Shown here: positions 32,035 through 39,848 of the stretch, piece by piece | How the letters are laid out: the number at the start of each line of letters is the position of its first letter | Numbering within the stretch: position 1 is the first letter of the stretch | Assembly (NCBI RefSeq): GCF_024298865.1 | Contig: NZ_CP101161.1 | Span: 2,191,227 to 2,255,226 of the forward strand | DNA: 64,000 nt | Origin: Halorarius halobius | Lineage (GTDB): Archaea > Halobacteriota > Halobacteria > Halobacteriales > Haloarculaceae | Reading direction: 5' to 3' | The notes under the pieces: model-generated | Seen by the model: only the letters and a program-made list of their open reading frames with translations | Told to the model about the DNA's origin: nothing | The model's database searches: none | Program-made: the position numbers and the translations under genes

Positions 32035-32724
32035 TTACCACTCGATAACGCTCCTGTCGCGCCAGAACTTCCCCGACTCGCTGTCCGGGGTGAACCGGCA
32101 GAGCCAGGTCGGGGTCTCGGCGCCCTCCTCGACGGAGCGGTCGGCGTTCTCCCCGCCCATGTCGGTCCGGACCCACCCCGGGCAGACGCTGTTGGCGATG
32201 AGGCCCTGGTCGTTGTACTGCGCGTGGAGGTAGGTCGTCAGCGCGTTGAGTCCGGCCTTCGAGACGCGGTAGGCGGGGCTCCCGTCGCCCATCTCGTGGA
32301 GCGCCCCCATCCGCGAGGAGACGTTGACGACGCGGCCCCCGTCCTGCTGGACGAGGAGGGGGACGAGATGCTTGCACAGCACCATCGGTCCCCGGAGGTT
32401 CGTGGCGAGCGTCCGGTCGAGTTCCGTGGTCGGGGTAGCGACGATGTCCGCGTCGTCGTCCATGACGCCGGCGTTGTTGACGAGGATATCGAGGCGCCCC
32501 ACCTCCCCGAACACCCCGTCGGCGATGTCCTCGACGTCGCCCTCCTGTGTCACGTCGAGCAGGACGCGCTCACAGCCGTCGGGTACCTCGTTGGTCATCG
32601 ACCGGGTGCCCGCGTAGACGGTCGCACCCAACTCGTCGAGATTCCGCGCGATTTCCGCACCGAGACCGCGGTTCGCCCCGGTGACGAGCGCCACCTGTCC
32701 CGAGAGGTCGTCGTAGAGGTCCAT
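32035..32724 (-). CDS. Short-chain dehydrogenase/reductase
   Basis: A 229-residue classical SDR with TGANRGLG (NADPH site, about 14-21), NNAG, and catalytic Ser-Tyr-Lys in VNVSSRMGALHEMGDGSPAYRVSKAGLN. After the active site comes CPGWVRTDMGG, which is typical. The similarity is to carbonyl-reductase-like SDRs. The substrate is unknown. The start is the ATG at 32724; the much longer upstream frame is antisense. Confidence 0.9.
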   Translation of the reverse strand: MDLYDDLSGQVALVTGANRGLGAEIARNLDELGATVYAGTRSMTNEVPDGCERVLLDVTQEGDVEDIADGVFGEVGRLDILVNNAGVMDDDADIVATPTTELDRTLATNLRGPMVLCKHLVPLLVQQDGGRVVNVSSRMGALHEMGDGSPAYRVSKAGLNALTTYLHAQYNDQGLIANSVCPGWVRTDMGGENADRSVEEGAETPTWLCRFTPDSESGKFWRDRSVIEW

Positions 32725-32828
32725 AGCCGGGGCAGGCGGCCTCGGGGAAAGAGTCCGGCGGTCGAGATCGGGAGGCGTCCGCGGACGACGGCGGTGCGAG
32801 CGGAGCGAGACTCCGGTGAAAACGTGGT

Positions 32829-33407
32829 TTAGAAGTCCCGTCGCATCGCGATTTCGAACCACGGACAGAGCCGGAGTTGTCGGTACCACTTCGGGTGTTC
32901 GTGGAGGCGCTCGTACGGCACCCACATCACGCCGGCTATCTCCTCGGGGTCGGGGTCGAGCGAGCGGTCGGTGAGCGTACACTTCAGGACCGCACACACC
33001 TCCCACTCCAGGCCCTCCTCCAGATAGTAGCGTTTGTACTCGAACTTGTCCGTGACCCGGAGATCCGAGTACTGGTCGGGCGTGACGCCCAGTTCCTCTT
33101 CGAGGCGCTGGCGGGTCGCCTCCTTCTGGGTCTGCCCCTGTATCGGGTGGGAGGCGACGGTGCCGTCCCAGTGGGTGTCCCAGAGCCGTTTCCCCGGAGC
33201 GCGTTGCCCCAGCAGGATGTTGTCCTCCTCGTCGAACACCAGACAGGTGAACGCCCGGTGGCGGATACCGTCGCCGGTGTGGGCCTCCAGTCGATTGACG
33301 ATGCCCTGCTCGGTGTCGGACTCGTCGACAGCGATGACCGACTGGGCCGCGTTCTCGTGGTCGGCCCCCTCGCCGACGGCACCCTCGGGGTCCGTATCCG
33401 TGCTCAT
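32829..33407 (-). CDS. idi: Isopentenyl-diphosphate isomerase type I-like Nudix protein
   Basis: A 192-residue Nudix-fold protein: RHRAFTCLVFDEEDNILLGQRA, THWDGTVASHPIQGQTQKEATRQRLEEELGV and LEWEVCAVL follow the type I isomerase closely. The catalytic Glu of the E-x-E-V-C segment is kept (WEVC), but the essential active-site Cys of E. coli IDI (SVCGHP) is replaced by Ala (TVASHP). The protein may act with another acid or have turned into a Nudix hydrolase of isoprenoid diphosphates. Haloarchaea often also have the unrelated type II isomerase, which is not in this window. Confidence 0.8.
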   Translation of the reverse strand: MSTDTDPEGAVGEGADHENAAQSVIAVDESDTEQGIVNRLEAHTGDGIRHRAFTCLVFDEEDNILLGQRAPGKRLWDTHWDGTVASHPIQGQTQKEATRQRLEEELGVTPDQYSDLRVTDKFEYKRYYLEEGLEWEVCAVLKCTLTDRSLDPDPEEIAGVMWVPYERLHEHPKWYRQLRLCPWFEIAMRRDF

Positions 33408-33477
33408 ACCCCGGAGAACGACGACGTGCGTTAATTACTCTTCGACTCGCCTCACGCCGGGTCCTGCTGGGTGTCGG

Positions 33478-34674
33478 TCACGCCAGCAGGTCCTCGCCCG
33501 CCTCGACGAGCATCTCCGCCACCTCGACCACCTCGTCGGTGTAGACGAACTCGCCGGCGCCGTGGATGTTCTCGCCGTCCGGACCGACGATGACCGTCGG
33601 CAGGTCCGCGCGGTCGCCGAGGTAGTTGAAGTCGCCGACGCTGGCGAAGTAGCCGAGCGCCGGGTCGGTTCCGGTCACGGTCCTCGCGGCCCGCTGGAGT
33701 GCCCCCACGAGCGGGTGGTCCTCGTCCGTGACGTACGGGCCGTACGTGATGCCCGGGTCGGGCGCTTCTCGGAACCCCAACTCGACGTCGCTGTCGATAT
33801 CGAGCGCGTCGACGGCGGCCTCCGCCTGCTCCCGGACGTCGTCCTCGGTCTCGCCGATGACGACGTGGCGGTCGACCATCAGCCGGGCGCGCTCGGGCAC
33901 CGACAGCGTCTGGCTCCCGCCTTCGAGCAGCAGTGGACAGACGGAGCCGTCGCCGAGTTGCGGGTGCGAGCCCACGTCGAGGTCGTCCAGCGCCGCCGCG
34001 ACCTTGCCGGCGTCGACGACGGCGTTGGTCCCCTTGTACGGCTGGGAGCCGTGGGCCGCCCTCCCTTTGACGGTGATGTCGTAGAGGAACCGGCCCCGCG
34101 CTCCGAGCAGGAGCGCGGGGTTGTCGACGTCCTCCTGTGCGAGTATCGGGCCGGGTTCGGTGACGACGGCCATGTCCACGTCGTCGGTGTAGCCGTCGCG
34201 GATGAGTCTGTCCGTCCCCAGGCCGTACGGCCCCTCCTCGTCGACGACGGCGGTGAACAGGACGTCACCGGCGAGGTCACGCTCCGCGAGCGCCTCGAAC
34301 GCGACCATCGCGGCCGCGACGCCGCCCTTCATGTCGCAGGCTCCCTGCCCGTACAGTTTCCCGTCCTCGATGCGGCCCGAACAGGCGTCCTCCTCCCAGT
34401 CCTCGACCAGTTTCACCGTGTCGATGTGACCGTTCAACAGCAGGGTCGGCGCGTCCGGGTCGCTCCCCTCCAGCCGCGCAATCACGTTGTCGCCCTCGTA
34501 CTCGGTGATGTCGGGCTCCGAGACGTGGTGGTACTCGGGGTCGAGTCCCCGGTCGTCGAGCCACTCGTAGACGAACTCGGCGCAGTCGTGCTCCTCGAAG
34601 TACGGGCTCGGAATCCGCACGAGTTCCTGCAGGAGGCCGACGGTCGCCTCCCGGTCGACGGTGGTCTCAGTCAT
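33478..34674 (-). CDS. M20 family peptidase/deacylase (ArgE/DapE type)
   Basis: A 398-residue two-domain enzyme. Metal ligands are visible in LLNGHIDTV (His), GACDMKGG (Asp) and VVDEEGPYGLGTD (Glu-Glu). A lid domain lies between about 175 and 290. Members remove N-acetyl or N-succinyl groups or hydrolyse dipeptides. Its start overlaps the stop of the permease gene by eight bases, so uptake and cleavage are coupled. With the DgcN/DgcA-like genes nearby, an N-acetyl-glutamate deacetylase or a Glu-dipeptidase role is plausible. Confidence 0.85.
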   Translation of the reverse strand: MTETTVDREATVGLLQELVRIPSPYFEEHDCAEFVYEWLDDRGLDPEYHHVSEPDITEYEGDNVIARLEGSDPDAPTLLLNGHIDTVKLVEDWEEDACSGRIEDGKLYGQGACDMKGGVAAAMVAFEALAERDLAGDVLFTAVVDEEGPYGLGTDRLIRDGYTDDVDMAVVTEPGPILAQEDVDNPALLLGARGRFLYDITVKGRAAHGSQPYKGTNAVVDAGKVAAALDDLDVGSHPQLGDGSVCPLLLEGGSQTLSVPERARLMVDRHVVIGETEDDVREQAEAAVDALDIDSDVELGFREAPDPGITYGPYVTDEDHPLVGALQRAARTVTGTDPALGYFASVGDFNYLGDRADLPTVIVGPDGENIHGAGEFVYTDEVVEVAEMLVEAGEDLLA

Positions 34675-36067
34675 CGTTCACGAGTCCCACGTCGGGGTCG
34701 TGGTCGTCCGAGTGGACGCCCGGAAGCGTGTCGAGGATTGCCTCGATGTCCTTCTCGCGCTGCTGTCCGAGATACCAGTAGATACCGAAGATAACGAGGC
34801 CGACGACCATCCACGGGACGTACACCGTGAGCGACCCCTGGTACGCCTGCGTCAACAGCGCGCCCGAGCCGACGATGGCGACGACGGCGGTGGCGAACAG
34901 CCCGTAGCCGATGTCGAAGCCAGCCCGCTGTTCGAGCCCCGTGTCACTCACGAGGATGTACAGCACCGTCACCGAGACGGTGAAGTACGCGATGAGGTAG
35001 CTGAACGTGGCGATGGCGATGGCCTGGCTCAGACCCGTGCTCCAGAACGTGAGGAACGCGGCGACGGCGTACAGCGTGAAAAGCGAGAAGTGGGGCGTCC
35101 CGAACCGGTCGCTGACCGAGACGAAGAACGAGGGGAACACCTCGTCCCACGCCCACGAGTACGGCATCTTGATGCCCGCGGCCATCACCGCGTGGACGCT
35201 GGAGGCGGTGGCGAGCAGGCCGCCGAACGCGACGATGGAGATGCCGATGTCGCCGAGGAACGCCTCCGCCGCGGTCGCCAGCGGCCGCGCGGAGTCAGCG
35301 AGCACCGTGTAGTCGCTGACGACGCCGTAGATGACGGCGGAGGTCCACACGTACAGCGCGATGAGGATGGCCGTCCCGCCGGCCATCGCCAGCGGCAGGT
35401 TCCGCGAGGGGTTCTTCACCTCGGCGCCCATCTGCCCGGCGACGGCGATGCCGATGTACGCGTAGAACAGCGGCACCGCCGCGGCGAGGAAGCCGTCGAA
35501 CCCACCCGTGAAGAACGGCTGGTAGTTCGACGCGTCGACGCTGAACGACCCCGGGATGACGAGCACGAGGATGGAGGCCATCAGCACGCCGAAGATGGCG
35601 TTCTGCGAGACGCTGTACCCTTTCGAGCCGACGAGGTTGATGAGGAAAAGCACCGTGAGCAGGGCGAACCCGGCGAGCTTGGCGTCGACGCTCGGGTAGA
35701 ACACCTGCAGGTACGAGCCGAAGCCGATGGCCAGCACGGCGTCGGCCGCCATGTAGCCGAGCCACTTCGACCACGTCACCACGAACCCGGGGAGGCGGCT
35801 CCCGAACGTCCGCGAGATGTACGCGTACGACCCCGCGGCCGCGGGGAAGATGGTCGCCATCCACGAGTAGTTGGTGGCGATGCTCATCGCGAGTACCCCC
35901 GACAGCACGACGACGAGGATGACGGACGGCCCGGTCGTCGACGACGCGGTGCCGAGCGTGACGAACAGCCCGGCTCCGAGCGTCCCGGCCACGACGGTGC
36001 TTACCGCTCCGAACAGCCCGATGTCACGCGAGAGACTGTTGCTGTCTCTCCCTTGTGCGGACGACAT
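34667..36067 (-). CDS. APC-family amino acid permease
   Basis: A 466-residue protein with twelve TM segments. FGAVSTVVAGTLGAGLFVTLGTAS in TM1 has the substrate-binding G-x-G pattern and MGAEVKNPSRNLPLAM follows TM6, as in the APC superfamily. It probably imports an amino acid or small peptide in exchange or with Na+. The ATG at 36067 lies 26 bases after a CTTTGTGG element; an upstream GTG at 36082 is possible. Cotranscribed with the M20 gene. A motif also present beside the regulator lies just upstream (36105-36120). Confidence 0.88.
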   Translation of the reverse strand: MSSAQGRDSNSLSRDIGLFGAVSTVVAGTLGAGLFVTLGTASSTTGPSVILVVVLSGVLAMSIATNYSWMATIFPAAAGSYAYISRTFGSRLPGFVVTWSKWLGYMAADAVLAIGFGSYLQVFYPSVDAKLAGFALLTVLFLINLVGSKGYSVSQNAIFGVLMASILVLVIPGSFSVDASNYQPFFTGGFDGFLAAAVPLFYAYIGIAVAGQMGAEVKNPSRNLPLAMAGGTAILIALYVWTSAVIYGVVSDYTVLADSARPLATAAEAFLGDIGISIVAFGGLLATASSVHAVMAAGIKMPYSWAWDEVFPSFFVSVSDRFGTPHFSLFTLYAVAAFLTFWSTGLSQAIAIATFSYLIAYFTVSVTVLYILVSDTGLEQRAGFDIGYGLFATAVVAIVGSGALLTQAYQGSLTVYVPWMVVGLVIFGIYWYLGQQREKDIEAILDTLPGVHSDDHDPDVGLVNDD

Positions 36068-36104
36068 GGATGAACATGCCACTATCTACCACAAAGGGCC
36101 GGTA

Positions 36105-36120
36105 CCTAACATGAAAGGGG
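36105..36120. promoter_or_regulatory. Motif upstream of the permease, shared with 36869-36884
   Basis: CCTAACATGAAAGGGG matches CCTCACATGAGAGGGA at 36869-36884 in 13 of 16 bases, in the same orientation. It sits directly upstream of the permease promoter element. It is a candidate binding site for the HTH-10 regulator encoded between the two copies. Confidence 0.55.
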
Positions 36121-36828
36121 TCACTGTCCGAGCAGTTTCGCCTCGGCCTTCCGGAGATGTTCGAGAAGCGTGGCCTTCGAGATGTCGAGTTCCGTCGCGA
36201 GGTCGCCCGCGCTCGTCTCCCGTGGCCAGGTGTAGTAGCCGTGACTCTGTGCGAGTTCGAACACCTCGCGTTGCCGCTCCGAGAGGTCGTCGGTGTTGAA
36301 GATGCCCGTTCCCGACGAGGGCGCGGTGATGAGTTCGACGTTGATGTCGGCGCCTTTTGCCTCGCGGACCTCCTCCAGCCGCTCGTGGACGGTGCCGCGG
36401 TCCTCGTGGACGAGGACGGTCCAGTACTCGCGACCGTCGTACATCCGGACCGGCTCGTCCGGGATGAACCCCCGCGAGACGAGCGCGTCGTTGATGCTGT
36501 TTTCGATGTCGTACTCGACGACGATGCCCCGGGTCGCGTTCCCCTCCGCGAGGTCGGGGGTACCGCCGTGAGCGTCCGTCTCCCAGACGGAGTCGGTCAA
36601 CCGCGAGGCGTCGATGGCCGCGATGAGGTCGTCCACGACGCCCTGGCTCTCGCCGTACGCCGTGAACCGGCCCGTCGCCTGCCCGTCGATGGTGTGGACG
36701 CCGTGCCCGAGCAACCCGCCGTCCGTCTCCTCGGTCACCTCCAGCGTCCAGCAGTCGGGGTGCCAGATGTCGAGGGTCACGCGAACGCCCGTGTCGGTCT
36801 GTCGCTTCTCGTCCCCTCGAGTTCCCAT
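36121..36828 (-). CDS. HTH-10 (bacterio-opsin activator type) transcription regulator
   Basis: A 235-residue protein. The C-terminal 55 residues (LSERQREVFELAQSHGYYTWPRETSAGDLATELDISKATLLEHLRKAEAKLL) are the HTH-10 DNA-binding domain. The N-terminal 170 residues look like a ligand-sensing domain (IWHPDCWTLEVTEETDGGLLGHGVHTIDGQATGRFTAYG) of the Bat family. It lies between the permease/M20 operon (same strand) and the DgcN/DgcA-like operon (divergent), so it is the probable local regulator. A start at 36867 upstream is possible but lies inside the promoter region. Confidence 0.88.
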   Translation of the reverse strand: MGTRGDEKRQTDTGVRVTLDIWHPDCWTLEVTEETDGGLLGHGVHTIDGQATGRFTAYGESQGVVDDLIAAIDASRLTDSVWETDAHGGTPDLAEGNATRGIVVEYDIENSINDALVSRGFIPDEPVRMYDGREYWTVLVHEDRGTVHERLEEVREAKGADINVELITAPSSGTGIFNTDDLSERQREVFELAQSHGYYTWPRETSAGDLATELDISKATLLEHLRKAEAKLLGQ

Positions 36829-36868
36829 ACCACCACCCTCGACACATGCTACCAAAAGTTTACCCACC

Positions 36869-36884
36869 CCTCACATGAGAGGGA
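36869..36884. promoter_or_regulatory. Motif between the regulator and dgcN-like promoters
   Basis: CCTCACATGAGAGGGA, containing CCCTC ACATGA GAGGG as an inverted repeat. It is about 35 bases before the dgcN-like start and about 41 bases before the regulator start, i.e. just upstream of both promoters. It matches the site before the permease. Confidence 0.55.
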
Positions 36885-36918
36885 GGGGGATTTCGGCCGT
36901 CGCGTGTGTCCTGTGAGC

Positions 36919-37959
36919 ATGGACCTCCGGAGTGCGTTCGACGTTCCGGCACCCGCGGTCGTCCTCGCGGAGGGGGAGTTCGGAACACCCCACGGGAAGA
37001 CCGCCAACGGGATCGTCATGCACAGCGAACTGTTCGACGTGCGCGCGGTCGTTGATTCGACCGCCGCCGGTCGGGCGGCTTCCGACTGTCTCGGCCGGCC
37101 GGACGCCCCCGACGTGCCCGTCGTCGACTCGACCGAGCGCGCGCTCGACCTCGCGGCCGACGCCGAGGCGTTCGTCATCGGCGTCGCGCCCGCCGGGGGC
37201 GCACTCCCCGAGTCGTGGGTCGCCGACATCGAGACGGCCATCGACGCCGGCTGTGACGTCGTCTCGGGGCTCCACACGTTCCTCTCGGCCGACGAGTCGT
37301 GGCGGAGTCGGGCCGACCAGCACGGCGTTCGGCTGTTCGACGTACGGAAACCGCCTGCAGACGACGAGTTGCGGGTAGCGGACGGTCGCGTAGACGACGC
37401 CGACGCCGACGTGGTACTCACCGCCGGCACCGACTGTGCAGTCGGGAAGCGAACGACGACGTTCGAACTGTACCGTGCGGCCCGCGCGGCCGGCGTCGAC
37501 GCCGGCTGGGTGGCGACCGGCCAGACCGGCATCATGGTGGGCGCCCACCGCGGCGTCGTGGTCGACTGCGTGCCCGCCGACTTCGCCGCCGGCGCCGTCG
37601 AGGACATGGTGTGTGACGTGGCCCGCGACCACGAGGTGGTGTTCGTCGAGGGCCAGGCCGCGCTCACCCACCGCGCGTACTCCGGGGTGACGCTCGCGCT
37701 TCTCCACGGGGCATGGCCCGATGCCGTCGTGCTCGTCGACGACCCCGGCCGGACGGGCCGGGAGGATTTCGACCGATTCTCGGTCGCGGGCGTCGACGCG
37801 GAGCGCCGCCTCGTCGAGGAGCTCTCGGAGGCCACGGTCGCGGCCGTCTCGACGTGGGCCGACGACCCCGCGGCGGCCGGCTACGATATGCCCGCCGCGA
37901 ACGTCTACCACGAGGACGGCCCCGCCGACCTGTTGGCCGCCGTCCGGGGGGCGCTGTGA
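36919..37959 (+). CDS. DUF1611 P-loop protein, DgcN-like
   Basis: A 346-residue protein. The second half begins with VVLTAGTDCAVGKRTTTFEL, a P-loop of the DUF1611 family, and continues with ATGQTGIMVGAHRGVVVDCVPADFAAGAVED and EGQAALTHRAYSGVTLALLHG, all family blocks. Relatives described as DgcN are D-glutamate N-acetyltransferases that work with DgcA. Here the epimerase-like gene follows with a GTGA overlap, which supports this reading. The acetyl-transfer function is from the family, not visible in the sequence. GTG at 36913 is an alternative start. Confidence 0.82.
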   Translation: MDLRSAFDVPAPAVVLAEGEFGTPHGKTANGIVMHSELFDVRAVVDSTAAGRAASDCLGRPDAPDVPVVDSTERALDLAADAEAFVIGVAPAGGALPESWVADIETAIDAGCDVVSGLHTFLSADESWRSRADQHGVRLFDVRKPPADDELRVADGRVDDADADVVLTAGTDCAVGKRTTTFELYRAARAAGVDAGWVATGQTGIMVGAHRGVVVDCVPADFAAGAVEDMVCDVARDHEVVFVEGQAALTHRAYSGVTLALLHGAWPDAVVLVDDPGRTGREDFDRFSVAGVDAERRLVEELSEATVAAVSTWADDPAAAGYDMPAANVYHEDGPADLLAAVRGAL

Positions 37960-39008
37960 ACGTCGACGCCGTCGCCGTCGAGCCGCTCGACCTCCCCCTG
38001 CGCGAGCCGTTCGAAATCGCCCTCGGCACCCAGCACGCCGCCGAGAACGTCCTCGTCAGGGTCGAGACCGACTCGGGTGTCGTCGGCGTCGGCGAGGGGT
38101 CGCCCGACCCGCCGGTCACGGGCGAGACGCGCGAGGCGACGCTGGCGACCTGTCGCGCGGCGGCGGACCTCATCGAGGGGCGGGACCTCCGGAACTACCG
38201 GGAACTGGGCCGGATGCTCCACCGGACGTTCCCCGGCGCGGTGTCGGCGGTGTTCGCCGTCGAGACCGCGATACTGGACGCGTACTGTCGGGAGCGAGCG
38301 ATGCCGCTCTCGGAACTGTTCGGGGGACCCCCGGAGACCGTCGAGACGGACCTGACTATCGGTATCTGCGAGCCGGCGGAGGCCCGGAAACGGGCCACCC
38401 GCGCCACCCAGGAGGGGTTCGACCACCTGAAGCTGAAGGTCGGGACCGAGGTGTCTGCCGACCTCGAACGGCTGGTCGCGGTCCGGGAGGCCGCGCCCGA
38501 CGCCACGCTCGCGGTCGACGCCAACCAGGGCTGGACGCCCAAGGAGGCCGAGCGGTTCGTCACCGCCGCCACGGAGCGCGGCGTCGAGGTGGCGCTGGTC
38601 GAACAGCCGGTGCCGGCCGACGACGTGACGGGGCTGGCCCGCGCCCGCGAGCGACTGCCCGTGGCCGTCGCCGCCGACGAGAGCCTGTTCACGCCGGCCG
38701 ACGCCGTCCGCCTCGTCCGGGAGGAAGCGGCCGACGTGTTCAACGTCAAACTCGGGAAGTCGGGCGTGCTCGCGGCCGCCGACATCGCCCGCGTGGCGAC
38801 GGCCGCGAACCGGGAGTTGATGGTCGGCTGTATGCTCGAAAGCGCCGTCGGCATCCACACCTCGGCACACCTCGTCGCCGGGGTCGGCACGTTCTCGCAC
38901 GTGGACCTCGACGGGAACCAGTTGCTCGCCGAGGACGTGACAGAGCGGGAGCGCGGGCCGGTCATCGACATCGAGGGACCGGGTCACGGCGTCTCGGTGG
39001 AACGGTAA
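37956..39008 (+). CDS. Enolase-superfamily dipeptide epimerase, DgcA-like
   Basis: A 350-residue protein beginning with GTG (VNVDAVAVEPLDLPLREPF). The catalytic KxK is in DHLKLKVG, metal ligands are Asp in AVDANQGW, Glu in LVEQPVP and Asp in AADESLF, and the second catalytic Lys is in FNVKLGKSG. This set defines the dipeptide (L-Ala-D/L-Glu) epimerase branch, to which DgcA is related. Coupled to the DgcN-like gene, it may interconvert N-acetyl-D- and L-glutamate. Epimerisation of Glu-containing peptides is the alternative. Confidence 0.85.
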   Translation: MNVDAVAVEPLDLPLREPFEIALGTQHAAENVLVRVETDSGVVGVGEGSPDPPVTGETREATLATCRAAADLIEGRDLRNYRELGRMLHRTFPGAVSAVFAVETAILDAYCRERAMPLSELFGGPPETVETDLTIGICEPAEARKRATRATQEGFDHLKLKVGTEVSADLERLVAVREAAPDATLAVDANQGWTPKEAERFVTAATERGVEVALVEQPVPADDVTGLARARERLPVAVAADESLFTPADAVRLVREEAADVFNVKLGKSGVLAAADIARVATAANRELMVGCMLESAVGIHTSAHLVAGVGTFSHVDLDGNQLLAEDVTERERGPVIDIEGPGHGVSVER

Positions 39009-39039
39009 GACGTTTCACACCTCGGGCCGACGACCGGTT

Positions 39040-39336
39040 ATGGTCCCCCCCGATACCGCGAAGCGACTCGGTCTCGCGGCCTCGCTGTTGGCGGTCGGTC
39101 TCGCCGCCGCTGGTCGCATCGGCTATCTCGATGCGGCCGCAGTCGGCGCGTTCGCGGTCGGCGCCATCGTCACCAGTAGCACCGACCTCACGGCCGCGCT
39201 CACCAACCCGTTCGCGCTCGTCCCGGTCGTCCTGCTTCTCGTCGCGCTCGGCCTCGGCGGCTTCGGTAACTTCATCGGTGCGGTCGCGCTCGTGGGCTGT
39301 GCCGTCGCCGCGGGCGCGGTGGCCGCGACCGTTTAG
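39040..39336 (+). CDS. Small membrane protein
   Basis: A 98-residue protein with three hydrophobic segments (about 9-27, 34-48 and 62-98), rich in Ala, Val and Gly. It lies 31 bases after the epimerase gene, with TATA-like sequence weak, so it may be cotranscribed. Convergent with the Lrp gene, overlapping by four bases. The function is unknown. Confidence 0.65.
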   Translation: MVPPDTAKRLGLAASLLAVGLAAAGRIGYLDAAAVGAFAVGAIVTSSTDLTAALTNPFALVPVVLLLVALGLGGFGNFIGAVALVGCAVAAGAVAATV

Positions 39337-39746
39337 CCGAGCATCTCGTTGAGGATGAGCCGCGTCTTCGTCGACACCACCTCGTCGCGCTCCCGAGCTT
39401 TGGTGATGAGGTCGTTGAGCGCCGTCGTGTCGGCGGCGTCGACCACGAGGACGATGTCCTCCTCGCCGGAGACCTGCCAGACGTAGTCGACGGCGTCCCA
39501 GTCGGCCATCTCGTCGGAGACGGCCCGCGTGTCCACGTCGACGGCGACGCCGACCTCTATCATCGCCTTCACGTTCCCGGTGCGGGTGGCGACGGTGAAC
39601 CGCTCGATGGCTCCCTCTTCGAGCATCCGCTCGACCCGGTTGCGGACGGTGCCCTCGGAGGTGCCCACCTCGTCGGCAATCTCCGTGTACGGCGTCCGGG
39701 CGTCGCGCCGCAGGATGTTCAGGATGCGCCGGTCCAGGTCGTCCAT
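39333..39746 (-). CDS. Lrp/AsnC-family transcription regulator
   Basis: A 137-residue protein with an N-terminal HTH (LDRRILNILRRDARTPYTEIADEVGTSEGTVRNRVERMLEEGAIERFTV) and a C-terminal RAM ligand-binding domain (VDYVWQVSGEEDIVLVVDAADTTALNDLI). Such proteins sense amino acids as dimers or octamers. It is divergent from carA, with a perfect 9-bp-arm palindrome (39781-39799) in the gap. A nearly identical site lies before carB, so it probably controls arginine/pyrimidine precursor synthesis. Confidence 0.9.
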   Translation of the reverse strand: MDDLDRRILNILRRDARTPYTEIADEVGTSEGTVRNRVERMLEEGAIERFTVATRTGNVKAMIEVGVAVDVDTRAVSDEMADWDAVDYVWQVSGEEDIVLVVDAADTTALNDLITKARERDEVVSTKTRLILNEMLG

Positions 39747-39780
39747 CGAGATGCGAGGGTTCTGTCCGCCCGCACTTGAC

Positions 39781-39799
39781 GATTACGAATTTCGTAATC
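39781..39799. promoter_or_regulatory. Palindromic operator between lrp-like gene and carA
   Basis: GATTACGAATTTCGTAATC: 9-bp arms around a single T. It lies just upstream of the carA promoter element (CCGTTAAGG near 39815-39823) and about 35 bases before the regulator's own start. Lrp proteins typically bind such AT-rich palindromes. Confidence 0.7.
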
Positions 39800-39848
39800 T
39801 CGCTTCGAACCGAACCGTTAAGGACCGAGGGGAGATACGATACTCGTA

